In this document: positions 10,087 to 22,020 of the stretch, piece after piece
Layout of the letters: every line of letters begins with the position of its first letter
Position numbering within the stretch: position 1 is the first letter of the stretch
DNA from: Rosa chinensis
Taxonomy: Eukaryota > Streptophyta > Magnoliopsida > Rosales > Rosaceae
Reading direction: 5' to 3'
Length of the DNA: 64,000 nucleotides
NCBI RefSeq assembly: GCF_002994745.2
Contig: NW_020126815.1
Coordinates: forward strand, 372,001 to 436,000
Translations under genes and position numbers: made by a program
The notes under the pieces: generated by a model
Told to the model about the DNA's origin: nothing
The model's database searches: none
The model's input: only the letters and a program-made list of their open reading frames with translations

Positions 10087-11970
10087 TGATAGGAGCATTT
10101 TAATGCGACATTTTAACTGCATTTCCCTACAATTTTCTGCGCCATTTTCTTGAAAAATCCCTGTTTGGGAAAGTTTCCATTCGTTGATTGTGAAAGTTCC
10201 TTATTGTAGAAAGTTTCCATTTCTGTAGTTTTCATTTCTCATTTCTGGCAAGTTTCCATTTTCAGTTTAGGAAAGTTTCTATTTTTCTTTTTTAGTAAGT
10301 TTCTATTTTCATTTTTAGAAAGTTTCTATTTTCAGTATAGTTTCTATTTTCAGGACCTCCGAGCTAAAAAGTGGAAATGAACTCACGAATGGAAAGAAGA
10401 GCTTGCGAACGTCAAGACGAGCGAATATGAGAAGAAAAGGGTCACACAATTGAGCAGAAATGAAGAAATAAGCTTTCCTAATCCAACTAGGAAACCCTGC
10501 GAAATGGAGGAAGGCTTCCCAAGCAAGTTTCCAACGCAACCATGAAAAAGAAATGGAAAAATAATGTGTTTTGACGTTGGAGGAAGAGAAGGCTTGAAGT
10601 TGAAGCAACGAGGCCCAAGAACTTTATGGATTTGAGTTGGATTTTCGGCAAAATGGATCAAGGCCCATAAAAGCCCATGGAATTAGGGTTTGTGACGCAA
10701 AACCTAACCCTAGGGATGATTTGCCGTGAAAACCAAAGGGAGGAGAGAAAAGTGGCGTGAAAAATCAAGAAGAAATAAAAGATTACGCAAGAGATTTTCT
10801 AGGGTGGAGTTTATGGAAAGAAAAAGTGTGGACATCAAGAAAAGGACCAAATGGCGTCTAGATTCATTCCTTGAAACCCTAAGGATATCTTGGCCGAATT
10901 ACAAGAACAAAATCAGAAAATATTCAAGGAATTTCTGCAAGAATATATTAGGGAATCATCTTGGAGTTTTGTGATTGGTTGGATGACACACTAGGGCTTA
11001 TTTGGCAATTTCTCATTGGTGGAAGGCATGTGGAATTATTAATTTAATTCCTTAGGAAATAAAACAGAAAATACACGGCTTGGAGGCTAAGTTTGCCGTT
11101 CCCTATATAAACTCTACATCCCTAGACGTCTCACACACTTTACAATTCAGAAAATTCTCTCTAGCGCGAAAGCTCTCTCCTTTCTCTAGTTCAACCTTTG
11201 GCGTTTTCAAGCAAGGAAGGAAGAAGCAAGACTAGGCCGTGAGCATCTCCACCATTCCACCTTGAATCCGTGCACTTTGAAGCTTGCTTTCGAGTTTCAT
11301 TAGTTCATCATTCGAGTTCTTCATCACCATCTCCATTCACGGTGTAATTCAACCTTCTTTCTTGTAATCACTTTTGATTCTCCTTGTTTGATTTCGTTAA
11401 AGATTGTTCTAGTTAACATTGATGTTTGAACAAGGTTTATAATCTGAAATTTTATGATTGAATAAAGGATTTCGAATTCTATGTTGTGATTCCAAAGTTG
11501 CTTATGTGTGATTGTTCGATTGAATTTGCTTTATAGATATCTCTTGTATGTTAATCTTAATTGGTTCGAAACTTTTAGGGTTTATGTATGAGTGGTGCTA
11601 GATTTAAGAACATGATTCAACTTTTTGTGTTATGAACTTAAATCAAAAGTAGTAAAGGTTTTGGACAAAAATCGAATTCAATTGAAAAGGATTGCAATTA
11701 GGTGAACTTATTCATACTAAGTTGTAAACTTGAGTTGATAGCCTTTCTATGTGTTTCATGCATTGAATATGTATGATTGACTAGCTTTCTAGGGCTTGAT
11801 TACATGTTTGATAGGATTAATCTTTGTGCTTTCACTTAGGTTAATTAGCATTGAAAGTAAAATATGGGAAATCGTTTGCTTTCTAACGTTTCACATGATC
11901 AACTCCTTTCACATGACTTGGAAGAACAATGTAGGGTTCATTCGAATTCAATTATAAACTTGGTTTTAAT
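10087..11970 (+). repeat. e8: family-1 LTR, U5 end removed by e9
   Basis: Starts TGATAGGAGCATTTTAATG and is closest to e4 (same CCCTGTTTGGGAAAG start and single CCAAT block). It runs 1.88 kb until e9 is inserted at TTAAT. The remaining ~300 bp of the LTR is not found in the window, so whether it was a solo LTR or part of an element is unknown. Confidence 0.85.
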
Positions 11971-13967
11971 TGATAGGAGCATTTTAATGCGACGTTTTAA
12001 ATGTTATTTCCCTATATTTTCTGCGTTATTTCCTTCATAAAACTCTGTTTAGGAAAGTTTCCATTCTTTGATTGGGAAAGTTCCTAATTGTAGAAAGTTT
12101 CCATTTTGTAGTTTCTATTTTCCATTTTAGAAAGTTTCCATTTTAGTTTAGGAAAGTTTCCATTTCTTATTTTAGAAAGCTTCTATTTTCAGGTCTTTGG
12201 AATAAATAAGCTGAATTGAGTTCATAAATGGGAAGAGAATCTTCATGAAGATGACATGGCAAGGAGAGATTCAAGGAAGAGTTTTTAAAAAAGGAAAATA
12301 TATTTTCCTTGCGGATTAAATTTGCCGTGTAACACTTAAGGAAAAACAAGGTGACAACGTGGGAATTAAAGATGATTGATTGAGGATTTCAAGGAGAGAT
12401 TTTCTTGGGAGACTTTTATGGAAAGAAATATTGTTGGAGGAATAATTTGGTGTGATTGCCAATGTGAAAATCAGAAATAATCAAGGAGATGACGCCAAGA
12501 GAGATTCAAGGGAGATATTTATGGAAGGAAAATATGTGTGCACCAAGGAAAAGCTAAAAAGGCGTCTAGATTCATCCCTAAATTCCCTAAAGGAATGTTG
12601 GCCGAAATTCATGAAGAAAATCAGAATAATTTCAAGGGAATTCGGCAATTAAATATTAGGGAGGTATTTTAGAGAATTATGGTTGGTTGGAACACATCAC
12701 AAGGCTTACTTGGCATTCTATGATTGGTTGGACCACATCACAAAGCTTACTTGGCGAATTCCTATTGGTGGAAGCTATGTGGAAATTTCTGATTGCTTTG
12801 TGAATCCTAGCCGTGCTCCTATATATACCCACCTCTTTGACGTTGAGAGAGGTTCCACACACCTTAGAAAAAATCAGAAAATACATATTGTTGCTGTGAG
12901 CCTCTATCATCTTCTCTCCATCCTCTAATGCAAGCCACGGAGTTCAAGCAAGGCCGAAGGGAGAAGAAGGAGCCGTGACATATTCATCCACCATCCACCA
13001 TTGAAGACTTGCTTTCAAGCTTCAAGGATTCCAACGAAAATCATCCATTCTCATCTTCCATCCACGGTGTAACTCGACCTCTACTTTGTAACCTTTGTTT
13101 GAATTTCGTTGGTTTTGCTTTAGTTGACATTCATGATTGAACAAAGTTTTTATTTCTGGAATTTTATATGATTGAATGAAATTTTCAGATTCTATTATTG
13201 TAATTCGAGAGTTGCTTATGTGAGTTTGTTTAATTAAATTTGCTTTATAGATATCTTTTGTATTTTAATCTTATGTGGTTCGAAACACTTAGGGTTTTGA
13301 TATGAATGGTGCTAGATTTAAGAACATGAAATCGACTTTTTGTTTTGTGTAACTTGAATCGATGTAGTAAAGGTTTTGGACAAAAATCGAATTTAATTAA
13401 AGAGGATTGCAATTAGGTGGACTTTTTCATACTAAGTTGCACACCTGAGTTGATAGCCTTTCTTTGTTCTTCATGCGTTAAACATATCATGATTGACTAG
13501 CTTTCTAGGGCTTGATTACATGTTTGATAGGATTAATCTTTGTGCTTTCACTTAGGTTAATTAGCATTGAAAAGTAAAAAATGGAAAATTATTTGCTTTC
13601 GAATATTTCACATGATCAACTCCTTTCTCATGACTTAGATGAACAATATTAGGGTTTAATCAAATTTGATCATAGTTTCGGTTTTGATCTTTGTTCTCTC
13701 ATTCCACCCGTGTATATATGTTTTTACATTTTCTTTATTTTATTTATTTTAGTTTTTAATTTAATAATCCTAAAACCCCCTTTTGTGTTCATTTGTATAT
13801 ATTTTTATTCTTTGTTTTATTTTTGTAAATAATACTTTTTATTTTTATTAATTTGTTTTTACAATTACAGGTGTACCCTCAATCCCCGGAATATAACGAT
13901 CCCTATTTACTATATACTAACGATGACATTTCAGGGTTAAATTATGCGCTTACTTTTAGCGTTATCA
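11971..13967 (+). repeat. 5' LTR of e9 (1997 bp)
   Basis: TGATAGGAGC to GCGTTATCA. TATATATA at 12820-12827, preceded by a duplicated ATGATTGGTTGGA block (about 12675-12745). U5 carries CAATCCCCGG followed by the terminal stem-loop. Confidence 0.92.
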
Positions 13968-13972
13968 ATTTT

Positions 13973-13990
13973 TGGCGCAGTTGCCGGGGA
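13973..13990 (+). other. Primer-binding site of e9 (tRNA-Asp, one mismatch)
   Basis: TGGCGCAGTTGCCGGGGA. It differs at one base from the exact complement of the tRNA-Asp 3' end. Confidence 0.85.
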
Positions 13991-15048
13991 TTGAAAAATC
14001 ACTTGTTAAATTGTGAATATTTGTTGTATATATTTTGTTCGAAACATAGATTAATTAATTTACTTAGGTTGTTTTTTATATTGTTGAATACGAGTTTTAA
14101 TTGTAAGTTGTAAATTGAATGGAATAGGTGAAGTCGCGTTTGTTAATATTGGCCTAAACCCCTTATTGGTACCTAGTTCAGGTCCTTTAAGGTTGAGGGC
14201 GGCCTTTATTAACACTTGTTGAACTGTCTTCACACTTAGGACCTTTTTCATCTTAGTAAGAATAGCCTATGTGGAATGGTGTCTAGGAAGGGAACAACGT
14301 TCATGACGGGTTTTTGAATCCAGAAGTGCTTACAAATGGGCCTAAACCACAATGTGGGAGTAGCTCATGCCAAAATGGATTTTTCCTCTCGTGATCGCCT
14401 TCCCCCACCTGGCCATTTCAGTAAGGTTGCCCAAAGGATGAGAAAGGGAGTTTGTGTCTAGGCGACTATACTTGGGCCGCACGTCCACTTGATTTACCGC
14501 TTGGAATTAGATTCGATATCAATGATATTTATAACAAAATAAAATGTTGTGATACACTAAGGTAAAAAAAATCATTTGAGTAAATATTTTTCATGTTTTT
14601 TTTTTTTTACTCACTTGTGTCGTATGTAAAATGTACTTGTTAATTATACTTGTATTTTGTAATTCATAGTTACTTGTTTATATATTTTCTAAATATTTGT
14701 TAATTATAGTTACTAACTTTTTAATTTCTATTCCGTCTGGCTGAAATACGTTAAACTCAAGCGCTGCTTGGGAGGCAACCCAATTCAGAAGCAGCTGTGA
14801 AGGAGTCTTCAAACGCAGATTTGCTTTCTCCTTCCCTATTTCTTTTATTTTTCAATTTTTCTCTTTTGTTTTGTTTTCGTAAATTTCTTTCCTATATGCT
14901 TAATTGTTTCATTGCATGCTTATGATTGATTACATTGAGGACAATGCAATATTTAAGTGTGGGGGAAGGGATTTATATTTTTATCTTTTATTTTGAGTCA
15001 TATATATTGGAAAATACAAAAAAAAAAATTGAAAATGTCAAAAAAAAA

Positions 15049-15070
15049 ATATATATATATATATATATAT
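15049..15070. repeat. (TA)n microsatellite
   Basis: About eleven TA units in the 3' non-coding region of e9, after an A-run. A different TA tract lies at the end of the leader in e11 and e12 (19337-19368 and about 22414-22431), so these arose independently. Confidence 0.85.
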
Positions 15071-16267
15071 TGTTTTTGTTTTTATTTTCGAGTCATAGGA
15101 TGCCCTTTCAACTATCTAGGATGAGCTTATATCTCCGAAATTATGGCTAAGAGAGGATCACAAGATTAAGATGATTTTAAAATGGTATTCTTTGGTTAAT
15201 TGAGATATATGAAAAATGTATGCATGTGTAGTGGATATGGATTTCGTGACCTTGGTACAGAATACGAGCATGTTAAGATGAGTTTTGATTTATAAAAACC
15301 CATGTGAGATATTTGAGCCATGTCCCTTTTTCTTGGAGTGATAATTAAAAAGAATATATTCTTAATTTCTTGGCGATGTTTTGATGATCTCATTATTCTT
15401 TCATTTGATTGATTACTTGCCATAGATTAAGTTTGATGGACTAGAGAATGCTAGAATTCGCTCTTGTGCTTGTTGAGACATTTTATCAATACATGGCCCT
15501 GATTCTGGAAAGGATAGAGGCACCCTAGGAATTACCACCATTGCCAAATAAGCATGTGTCCCCTTTTGTGCCCGTCGTGGGACTCCCTTAGATAAACCCC
15601 TTTGAGCCTACATTAAGCCTTTTCTTTCATTACCCTTAAAATCCTTAACCCCCGAACCTTAGTATAGTTACAATCCAACCCTTTGTTCTAAAAACTTAGT
15701 GGAGCTATCTTTTGGGACTTTACTTGAGGATTTAGCGCAATGATGAAGGATGAGAAGAGGTGAAAGTTCAAGTGTGGGGGTAGACTTGTCCATGAAAAGA
15801 AAAAATATATGTGAAAGCCGTGAAAAATGAAAAAGAAAAGAAAAAAAAATTGTGTACGGCTGAAAAGAGAAACACAGAGAGAAAAATGTTTATGAATTTT
15901 AGTTCCCCATACTTGGTGAGTTTGGAGATTGTTTTGAATTGAAGGCCCACTAATGAAAAATTTGGCCTTTGTCCAATTCACAAGAGTTCAAGGGAAGTTT
16001 ATAATGAAGGTTGGGCCCAACATGAAGACATTAGGCCCTTTTATTTTACCCCTAGGAAGGACATGACGTTTTGCTATGCCTTGGTGGATTTCTAGAAGTC
16101 TCTACATCTACATGAGCTCTGCTAGGCTTTTAGGACACTTTGTTAAATTCCTTACCTTTCATTTCTTAAAACCTTGAGCCGTAGCCCCAACCTTTGAGAG
16201 GACCTTCTTGATCCTTAAGATGGGACAGCCTTTGATCTGTGGAGATGAGTTACAAGAGTTGAACATA

Positions 16268-17097
16268 TGATGCGCCCGAAAGCAAGCGCACAATTTAACC
16301 CTGAAATGTCATTAGTAGTATAAAATAAATAGGGATCGTTCTATTCCGGGGATTGAGGGTACACCTGTCATTGTCAAACAATTAAACAATTAAAATTAAA
16401 ACAAAGTATAATATTTACAAAGATATTACAAAATATATACATATTTACTAAAAAGGGGGGATTTTGTTTTTGGTTTTTCGAAAATAAAACTAAGTTAACA
16501 AAACAATTCAAATGCAAAAACATAAAAACACAAATGGAATGAAAGAACAAAGATCAAACTGAAATATATGATTAAAAATCGAATCAATTTCTAACATTGC
16601 TCAGGAAAAAACATAAAAATACGAATGGAATGAGAGAGCAAAGATCAAAACTGAAATATATGATTAAATCGATTCAAGTTCTAACATTGTGCATCAAGGT
16701 CATGCAAGAGGAGTTGATCATGTGAAACGTTAAAAGCAAACAATTTCCCATATTTTAGTTTTCAATGCTAATTAATCTAAGTGAAAGCACAAAGACTAAT
16801 CCTATCAAACATGCATGAAAGCCCTAGAAAGCTAGTCAAACACAACATATTCGATGCAATAAGCACCTAGAAAGGCTATCAACTCAAGTGTGCAACTTAG
16901 TATGAAAAAGTCCACCTAATTGCAATCCTCTTTGATTAAATTCGGTTTTTGCACAAAACCTTTACTACTTATTGATTCAAGAACACAAAACCAAAAAGTT
17001 GATTCATGTTCTCAAATTCGTAGCACCAATCATATAAAAACCCTAAGTGTTTGCAACCACATAAGATTAAAATACAAAAGTTATCTATCATGCAAAT
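16268..17097 (-). repeat. e10: minus-strand LTR piece fused head-to-head to e11
   Basis: Starts at a true LTR edge (TGATGCGCCC) and runs backward through U5 to about the GCAAATTTA region, then switches without an LTR edge to plus-strand LTR sequence at about 17097. It contains an internal tandem duplication. The flank ACATA (16263-16267) would be its TSD, but no partner copy is found. Confidence 0.8.
16516..16689. repeat. ~90-bp tandem duplication inside e10
   Basis: 16516-16599 and 16606-16689 are imperfect copies (each with ACATAAAAA, GGAATGA, AACAAAGATCAAA or GCAAAGATCAAA, and CTAACATTG). The other LTRs have one copy. Confidence 0.75.
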
Positions 17098-18360
17098 TTA
17101 TGATTGGTTGGACCACATCACAAAGCTTACTTGGCGAATTCCTATTGGTGGAAGCTATGTGGAAATTTCTGATTGCTTTGTGAACCCTAGCCGTGCTCCT
17201 ATATATACCCACCTCTTTGACGTTGAAAAAGGTTCCTCTCCCCCATACAATTTACACTTTAGAAAAAAATCAGAAAATCTTCTTAGCATAGCTGTGAGTT
17301 TCTCCATCCTCTAGTCATCTCCACGAGTTCAAGCAAGGCCAAGGGAGAAGAAGTATAGCCGTGAGCATCCATCATCCATCTCCAACCTTGAAGCTTGCTT
17401 TTGAGATTCAAGAGACCACCACATCAATCGTTCATCACCATCCCCATCTCACGGTGTAATCCGATTCTCCTTTGTAACCTTTGCTTTGAATTTCGTTGGT
17501 TTTGTTCTAGTTGACATATGTGTTTGAACAATTGTTAAATTCTGGAATTTTTATGATTAATTGAGAATTTTCAAATTCATATTATTGTTCTTCGAAGGTT
17601 GCTTATGTGGGTTTGTTTAATTAAATTTGCGTTATAGATAACTTTTGTATTTTAATCTTATGTGGTTGCAAACACTTAGCGTTTCGATATAATTGGTGTT
17701 AGGTTTAAGAACATGAAATCGACTTTTCGCTTTGTGTAAACTTGAATCAAAGAAGTAAAGGTTTTGTACAAAGATCGAATTTAATTAACGAGGATTGCAA
17801 TTAGGTGGACTTTTCCATACTAAGTTGTACACTTGAGTTGATAGCCTTTCTCTATGTGTAATGCATTAAACATGACATGATTGACTAGCTTTCTAGGGTT
17901 TGATTGCATGTTTGATAGGATTAATCTAGGTGCTTTCGCTTAGGTTAATTAGCATTGAAAAGTAAAAAATGGGAATTCATTTGCTTTCGAATGTTTCACA
18001 TGATCAACTCCTTTCTCATGACTTAGATGAACAATATTAGGGTTTGAGTCAATTTTAATCATATGTTTCGATTTTGATATTTGTTCTCTCATTCCATTCG
18101 TATTTTTATGTTTTGCATTTAATTGTTTTGTTAACTTAGTTTTATTTTCGAAAAACCAAAAACAAAATCCCCCCTTTTCGTGTACAATGTTTATAGTTGT
18201 GAATATCTTTGTGAATATTATACTTTGTTTTAATTTTAATTGTTTAATTGTTTGACAATGACAGGTGTACCCTCAATCCCCGGAATAGAACGATCCCTAT
18301 TTACTATATACTAACGATGACATTTCAGGGTTAAATTATGCGCTTGCTTTTAGCGTATCA
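17098..18360 (+). repeat. Truncated 5' LTR of e11
   Basis: Lacks the first ~760 bp of U3, replaced by e10. Retains the CCAAT block, TATATATA (17200-17207), R and U5 through AGCGTATCA. Confidence 0.85.
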
Positions 18361-18365
18361 ATTTT

Positions 18366-18382
18366 TGGCGCCGTTGCGGGGA
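18366..18382 (+). other. Primer-binding site of e11
   Basis: TGGCGCCGTTGCGGGGA, one C shorter than the tRNA-Asp complement. The loss could be real or a sequencing error. Confidence 0.8.
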
Positions 18383-19329
18383 TTGAAAAATCACTTGTTA
18401 AATATGTGAATATTTGTTTTGTTTTTATGTTGTGTTCGAAAAAAAAAAAATTTACTTGTTAATTGTTCATAATTTGTTAGTTAATTAATTAATTAGTTAA
18501 TTAGTTAATTAATTACTTAGGTTGTTATTTATATTATTGAATACGAATTTTAATTGTGAGTTGTAAATTAAAGAAGGAATAGGTGAAGTCGTGTTATTAA
18601 TATTGACCTGAACCCCTTATTGGTACCTAGTCCAGGTCCCTTAAGGTTGAGGGCGGCCTTTATTAACATTCATTGAATTGTCTTCACACTTAGGATCTTT
18701 TTCATCCAAGTAAGTATAGCCTATGTGGGATGGTGTCTAGGAAGGGGACAACGCTCATGACAGGTTCTTGAATCCAGAAGTGCTTACAAATGGGCCTAAA
18801 CCACAATGTGGGAGTAGCTCATGCCAAAATGGATTCTACCTCTCGTGGTCGCCCTCCCCTACCTGGCCATTTCAGTAAGGTTGCCCAAAGGATGTAGGAG
18901 AGACTTGGTGTCTAGACGACTATACTTGGGCCGCACGTCCTCTTGATTTACCGCTTGGAATTTAATTTGATATCAATGATATATATAACAAACGAAAATA
19001 TTGTGATTCACTAAGGTATATTGGATTAAACATAGTCTTGAAAAGGGTAGCTGTTTCAGTCCCATTGCACATCGAGACTCCCTGTTCCCGTACCTAAGTG
19101 TTGAAAATAATTGTAAAGGAAAGGAAAGAATGTAAATATTTGTAAGTATTTTCGTACAAAGAAAGAAAAGAAAAGAAAAAAAAAAAAAAAACACTTGTGT
19201 AAATATTTTTCGTGTTTTTTTTTTTACTCACTTGTGTACTTAACTTGTGTCTTATGTACTGACTTGTTAACTTGTGTACTTAACTTGTTAATATTACATG
19301 TAGTTTGTAATTCACTAACTTGTTATAAG

Positions 19330-19336
<7 letters not shown>

Positions 19337-19368
<32 letters not shown>
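19337..19368. repeat. (TA)n microsatellite in e11
   Basis: About sixteen TA units followed by a T-run, at the end of the leader region. A shorter copy lies in e12 near 22414-22431. Confidence 0.85.
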
Positions 19369-19376
<8 letters not shown>

Positions 19377-20136
19377 TTTGTATTTCTTTGTTAATTATAG
19401 TCACTAACTTTATTTAATGGAGGTTGATAGGAGCATTTTAATGAGACGTTTTAACTGTTATTTCCCTATATTTTCTGCGTTATTTCCTTAATAAAACTCT
19501 GTTTAGGAAAGTTTCCATTCTTCGAATGGGAAAGTTCCTAATTGTAGAAAGTTTCCGTTTTGTAGTTTCTATTTTCCATTTTTAGAAAGTTTCCATTTTA
19601 GTTTAAGAAAGTTTCCATTTCTTATTTTAGAAAGCTTCTATTTTCAGGTCTTTGGAATAAATAAGCAGAATTGAGTTCATAAATGGAACGAAAAGCTTCA
19701 TGAAGATGACATGGCAAGGAGAGAATCAAGGAAGAGTTTTTTTAAAAAAAGGAAAATATATTTTCCTTGGGGATTAAATTTGCCGTGTAATACTTAAGGA
19801 AAAACAAGGTGACAACGTGGGAATTAAAGATGATTGATTGAGGATTTCAAGGAGAGATTTTCTTGGGAGACTTTTATGGAAAGAAATATTGTTGGAGGAA
19901 TAATTTGGTGTGATTGCCAACGTGAAAATCAGAAATAATCAAGGAGATGACACAAAGAGAGATTCAAGGGAGATATTTATGGAAGGAAAATATGTGTGCA
20001 CCAAGGAAAAGCTCAAAAGGCGTCTAGATTCATCCCTAAATTCCCTAAAGGAATGTTGGCCGAAATTCATGAAGAAAATCAGAATAATTTCAAGGAAATT
20101 CGGCAATTAAATATTAGGGAGGTATTTTAGAGAATT

Positions 20137-20235
20137 ATGATTGGTTGGAACACATCACAAGGCTTACTTGGCATTCTATGATTGGTTGGACCACATCACA
20201 AGCTTACTTGGTGAATTATTATTGGTTGAAGCTAT
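20137..20235 (+). promoter_or_regulatory. Duplicated CCAAT-type block in U3 of e12
   Basis: ATGATTGGTTGGA-CACATCACAA is present twice (about 20138 and 20178), followed by a third ATTGGTTG. ATTGG is a reverse CCAAT box. e4, e8 and e14 have one copy; e9, e11, e12 and e19's right LTR have two, so the duplication marks a subfamily. Confidence 0.6.
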
Positions 20236-20276
20236 GTGGAAAATTCTGATTGCTTTGTGAACCCTAGCCGTGCTCC

Positions 20277-20284
20277 TATATATA
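20277..20284 (+). promoter_or_regulatory. TATA box of e12 5' LTR
   Basis: TATATATA in CTCCTATATATACTCC, 40-140 bp after the CCAAT block. The 3' LTR copy is at 36079-36086. Confidence 0.7.
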
Positions 20285-21442
20285 CTCCCCTCTTTGACGT
20301 TGAGAAGGGTTCCTCTCTTCCTATACAATTTATACTTTAGAAAAAATCAGAAATCTTCTTAGCATAGCGTGAGTTTCTCCATCCTCTAGTCATCTCCACG
20401 AGTTCAAGCAAGGCCAAGGGAGAAGAAGCACAGCTGTGAGCATCCATCATCCATCTCCAACCTTGAAGCTTGCTTTCGAGATTCAAGAGACCACCACATC
20501 AATCGTTCATCACCATCTCCATCTCACGGTGTAATCCGATTCTCCTTTGTAACCTTTGCTTTGAATTTCGTTGGATTTGTTCTAGTTGACATATGTGTTT
20601 GAACAATTGTTAAATTCTGGAATTTTATGATTAATTGAGAATTTCAGATTCATATTATTGTTCTTCGAAGGTTGCTTATGTGGGTTTGTTTAATTAAATT
20701 TGCGTTATAGATAACTTTTGTATTTTAATCTTATGTGGTTGCAAACACTTAGGGTTTCGATATAATTGGTGCTAGGTTTAAGAACATGAAATCGACTTTT
20801 CGTTTGTGTAAACTTGAATCAAAGTAGTAAAGGTTTTGTGCAAAGACCGAATTTAATTAACGAGGATTGCAATTAGGTGGACTTTTCCATACTAAGTTGT
20901 ACACTTGAGTTGATAGCCTTTCTCTATGTGTAATGCGTTAAACATGACATGATTGACTAGCTTTCTAGGGTTTGATTGCATGTTTGATAGGATTAATCTA
21001 GGTGCTTTCGCTTAGGTTAATTAGCATTGAAAAGTAAAAATGGGAATTCATTTGCTTTCGAGCGCATCATGTTTCACATGATCAACTCCTTTCTCATGAC
21101 TTAGATGAACAATATTAGGGTTTGAGTCAATTTTAATCATATGTTTCGATTTGATCTTTGTTCTCTCATTCCATTCGTATTTTTATGTTTTGCATTTTAA
21201 TTGTTTTGTTAACTTAGTTTATTTTCGAAAAACCAAAAACAAAATCCCCCTTTTCGTGTACAATGTTTATAGTTGTGAATATCTTTGTGAATATTATACT
21301 TTGTTTTAATTTTAATTGTTTAATTGTTTGACAATGACAGGTGTACCCTCAATCCCCGGAATAGAACGATCCCTATTTATTACGTACTACTAATGACATT
21401 TCAGGGTTAAATTATGCGCTTGCTTTCAGCCGCATCAATTTT

Positions 21443-21460
21443 TGGCGCCGTTGCCGGGGA
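21443..21460 (+). other. Primer-binding site of e12 (tRNA-Asp)
   Basis: TGGCGCCGTTGCCGGGGA, an exact 18-nt complement of the plant tRNA-Asp 3' end, five bases after the LTR. Confidence 0.95.
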
Positions 21461-21664
21461 TTGAAAAATCACTTGTTAAATATGTGAATATTTGTTTTGT
21501 TTATATGTTGTGTTCGAAAAAAAAAAAAAAAAAATCTCTTGTTAATTGTTGGTAATTCTCTTAATTGTTAGTTAATTAGTTAATTAGTTAGTTAATTACT
21601 TAGCTTGTTATTTATATTGTTGAACACGAATTTTAATTGTGAGTTGTAAATTAAAGAAGGAATA

Positions 21665-22020
21665 GGTGAAGTCGTGTTTATTAATATTGGCCTAAACCCC
21701 TTATCGGTACCTAGTCCAGGTCCCTTAAGGTTGAGGGCGGCCTTTATTAACATTCATTGAACTGTCTTCACACTTGGGATCTTTTTCATCCAAGTAAGTA
21801 TAGCCTATGTGGGATGGTGTCTAGGAAGGGGACAACGCTCATGACAGGTTCTTGAATCCAGAAGTGCTTACAAATGGGCCTAAACCACAATGTGGGAGTA
21901 GCTCATGCCAAAATGGATTCTACCTCTCGTGGTTGCCCTCCCCTACCTGGCCATTTCAGTAAGGTTGCCCAAAGGATGTAGGAGAGACTTGGTGTCTAGA
22001 CGACTATACTTGGGCCGCAC
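21665..22020 (+). other. Leader module of e12 (family-1 type)
   Basis: Carries the same blocks as the e1 leader in the same order: AATATTGGCCTAAACCCC, TTGAGGGCGGCCTTTATTA, GGATGGTGTCTAGG, GGGCCTAAACCACAATGTGG (stem at 21885-21895), CCTGGCCATTTC and GTGTCTAG-CGACTATAC. Sister copies: e9 14135-14480, e11 18590-18925, e19 (minus) about 58110-58470. Confidence 0.65.

Larger units (their letters stand above)
11971..16267 (+). mobile_element. e9: family-1 element without gag-pol, 3' end missing
   Basis: 5' LTR (11971-13967), primer site (13973-13990), leader (about 14135-14480), then directly the post-pol block (14740 onward) with its hairpin (14760-14783) and two AAGTGTGGGGG motifs (14955-14965, 15770-15780). 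The leader-to-post-pol join has the same layout as in e11 and e12. It stops at 16267, in the sequence TTGAACATA that runs on as GGCTTGGGTCC in e12 (34747 onward). PPT and 3' LTR are gone, replaced by the inverted LTR piece e10. Confidence 0.88.
19425..21437 (+). repeat. 5' LTR of e12 (2013 bp)
   Basis: TGATAGGAGC to CAGCCGCATCA. It differs from the 3' copy by two or three substitutions, about ten 1-base homopolymer differences and a changed 6-base tip. It contains the U3 GGAAAGTTTCC-like array, duplicated CCAAT block, TATATATA (20277-20284) and U5 motif CAATCCCCGG (21350-21359). Confidence 0.95.

Noticed and set aside
19910..20110. Recurring 66-codon ORF (MIANVKIRNNQGDD...) at 12452, 19910, 24173, 35712 and, inverted, at 4464 and 60064
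   Set aside because: It lies in U3 of each family-1 LTR, upstream of the TATA box. Repetition comes from LTR copies; changes are not biased to third positions and it has no known domain.
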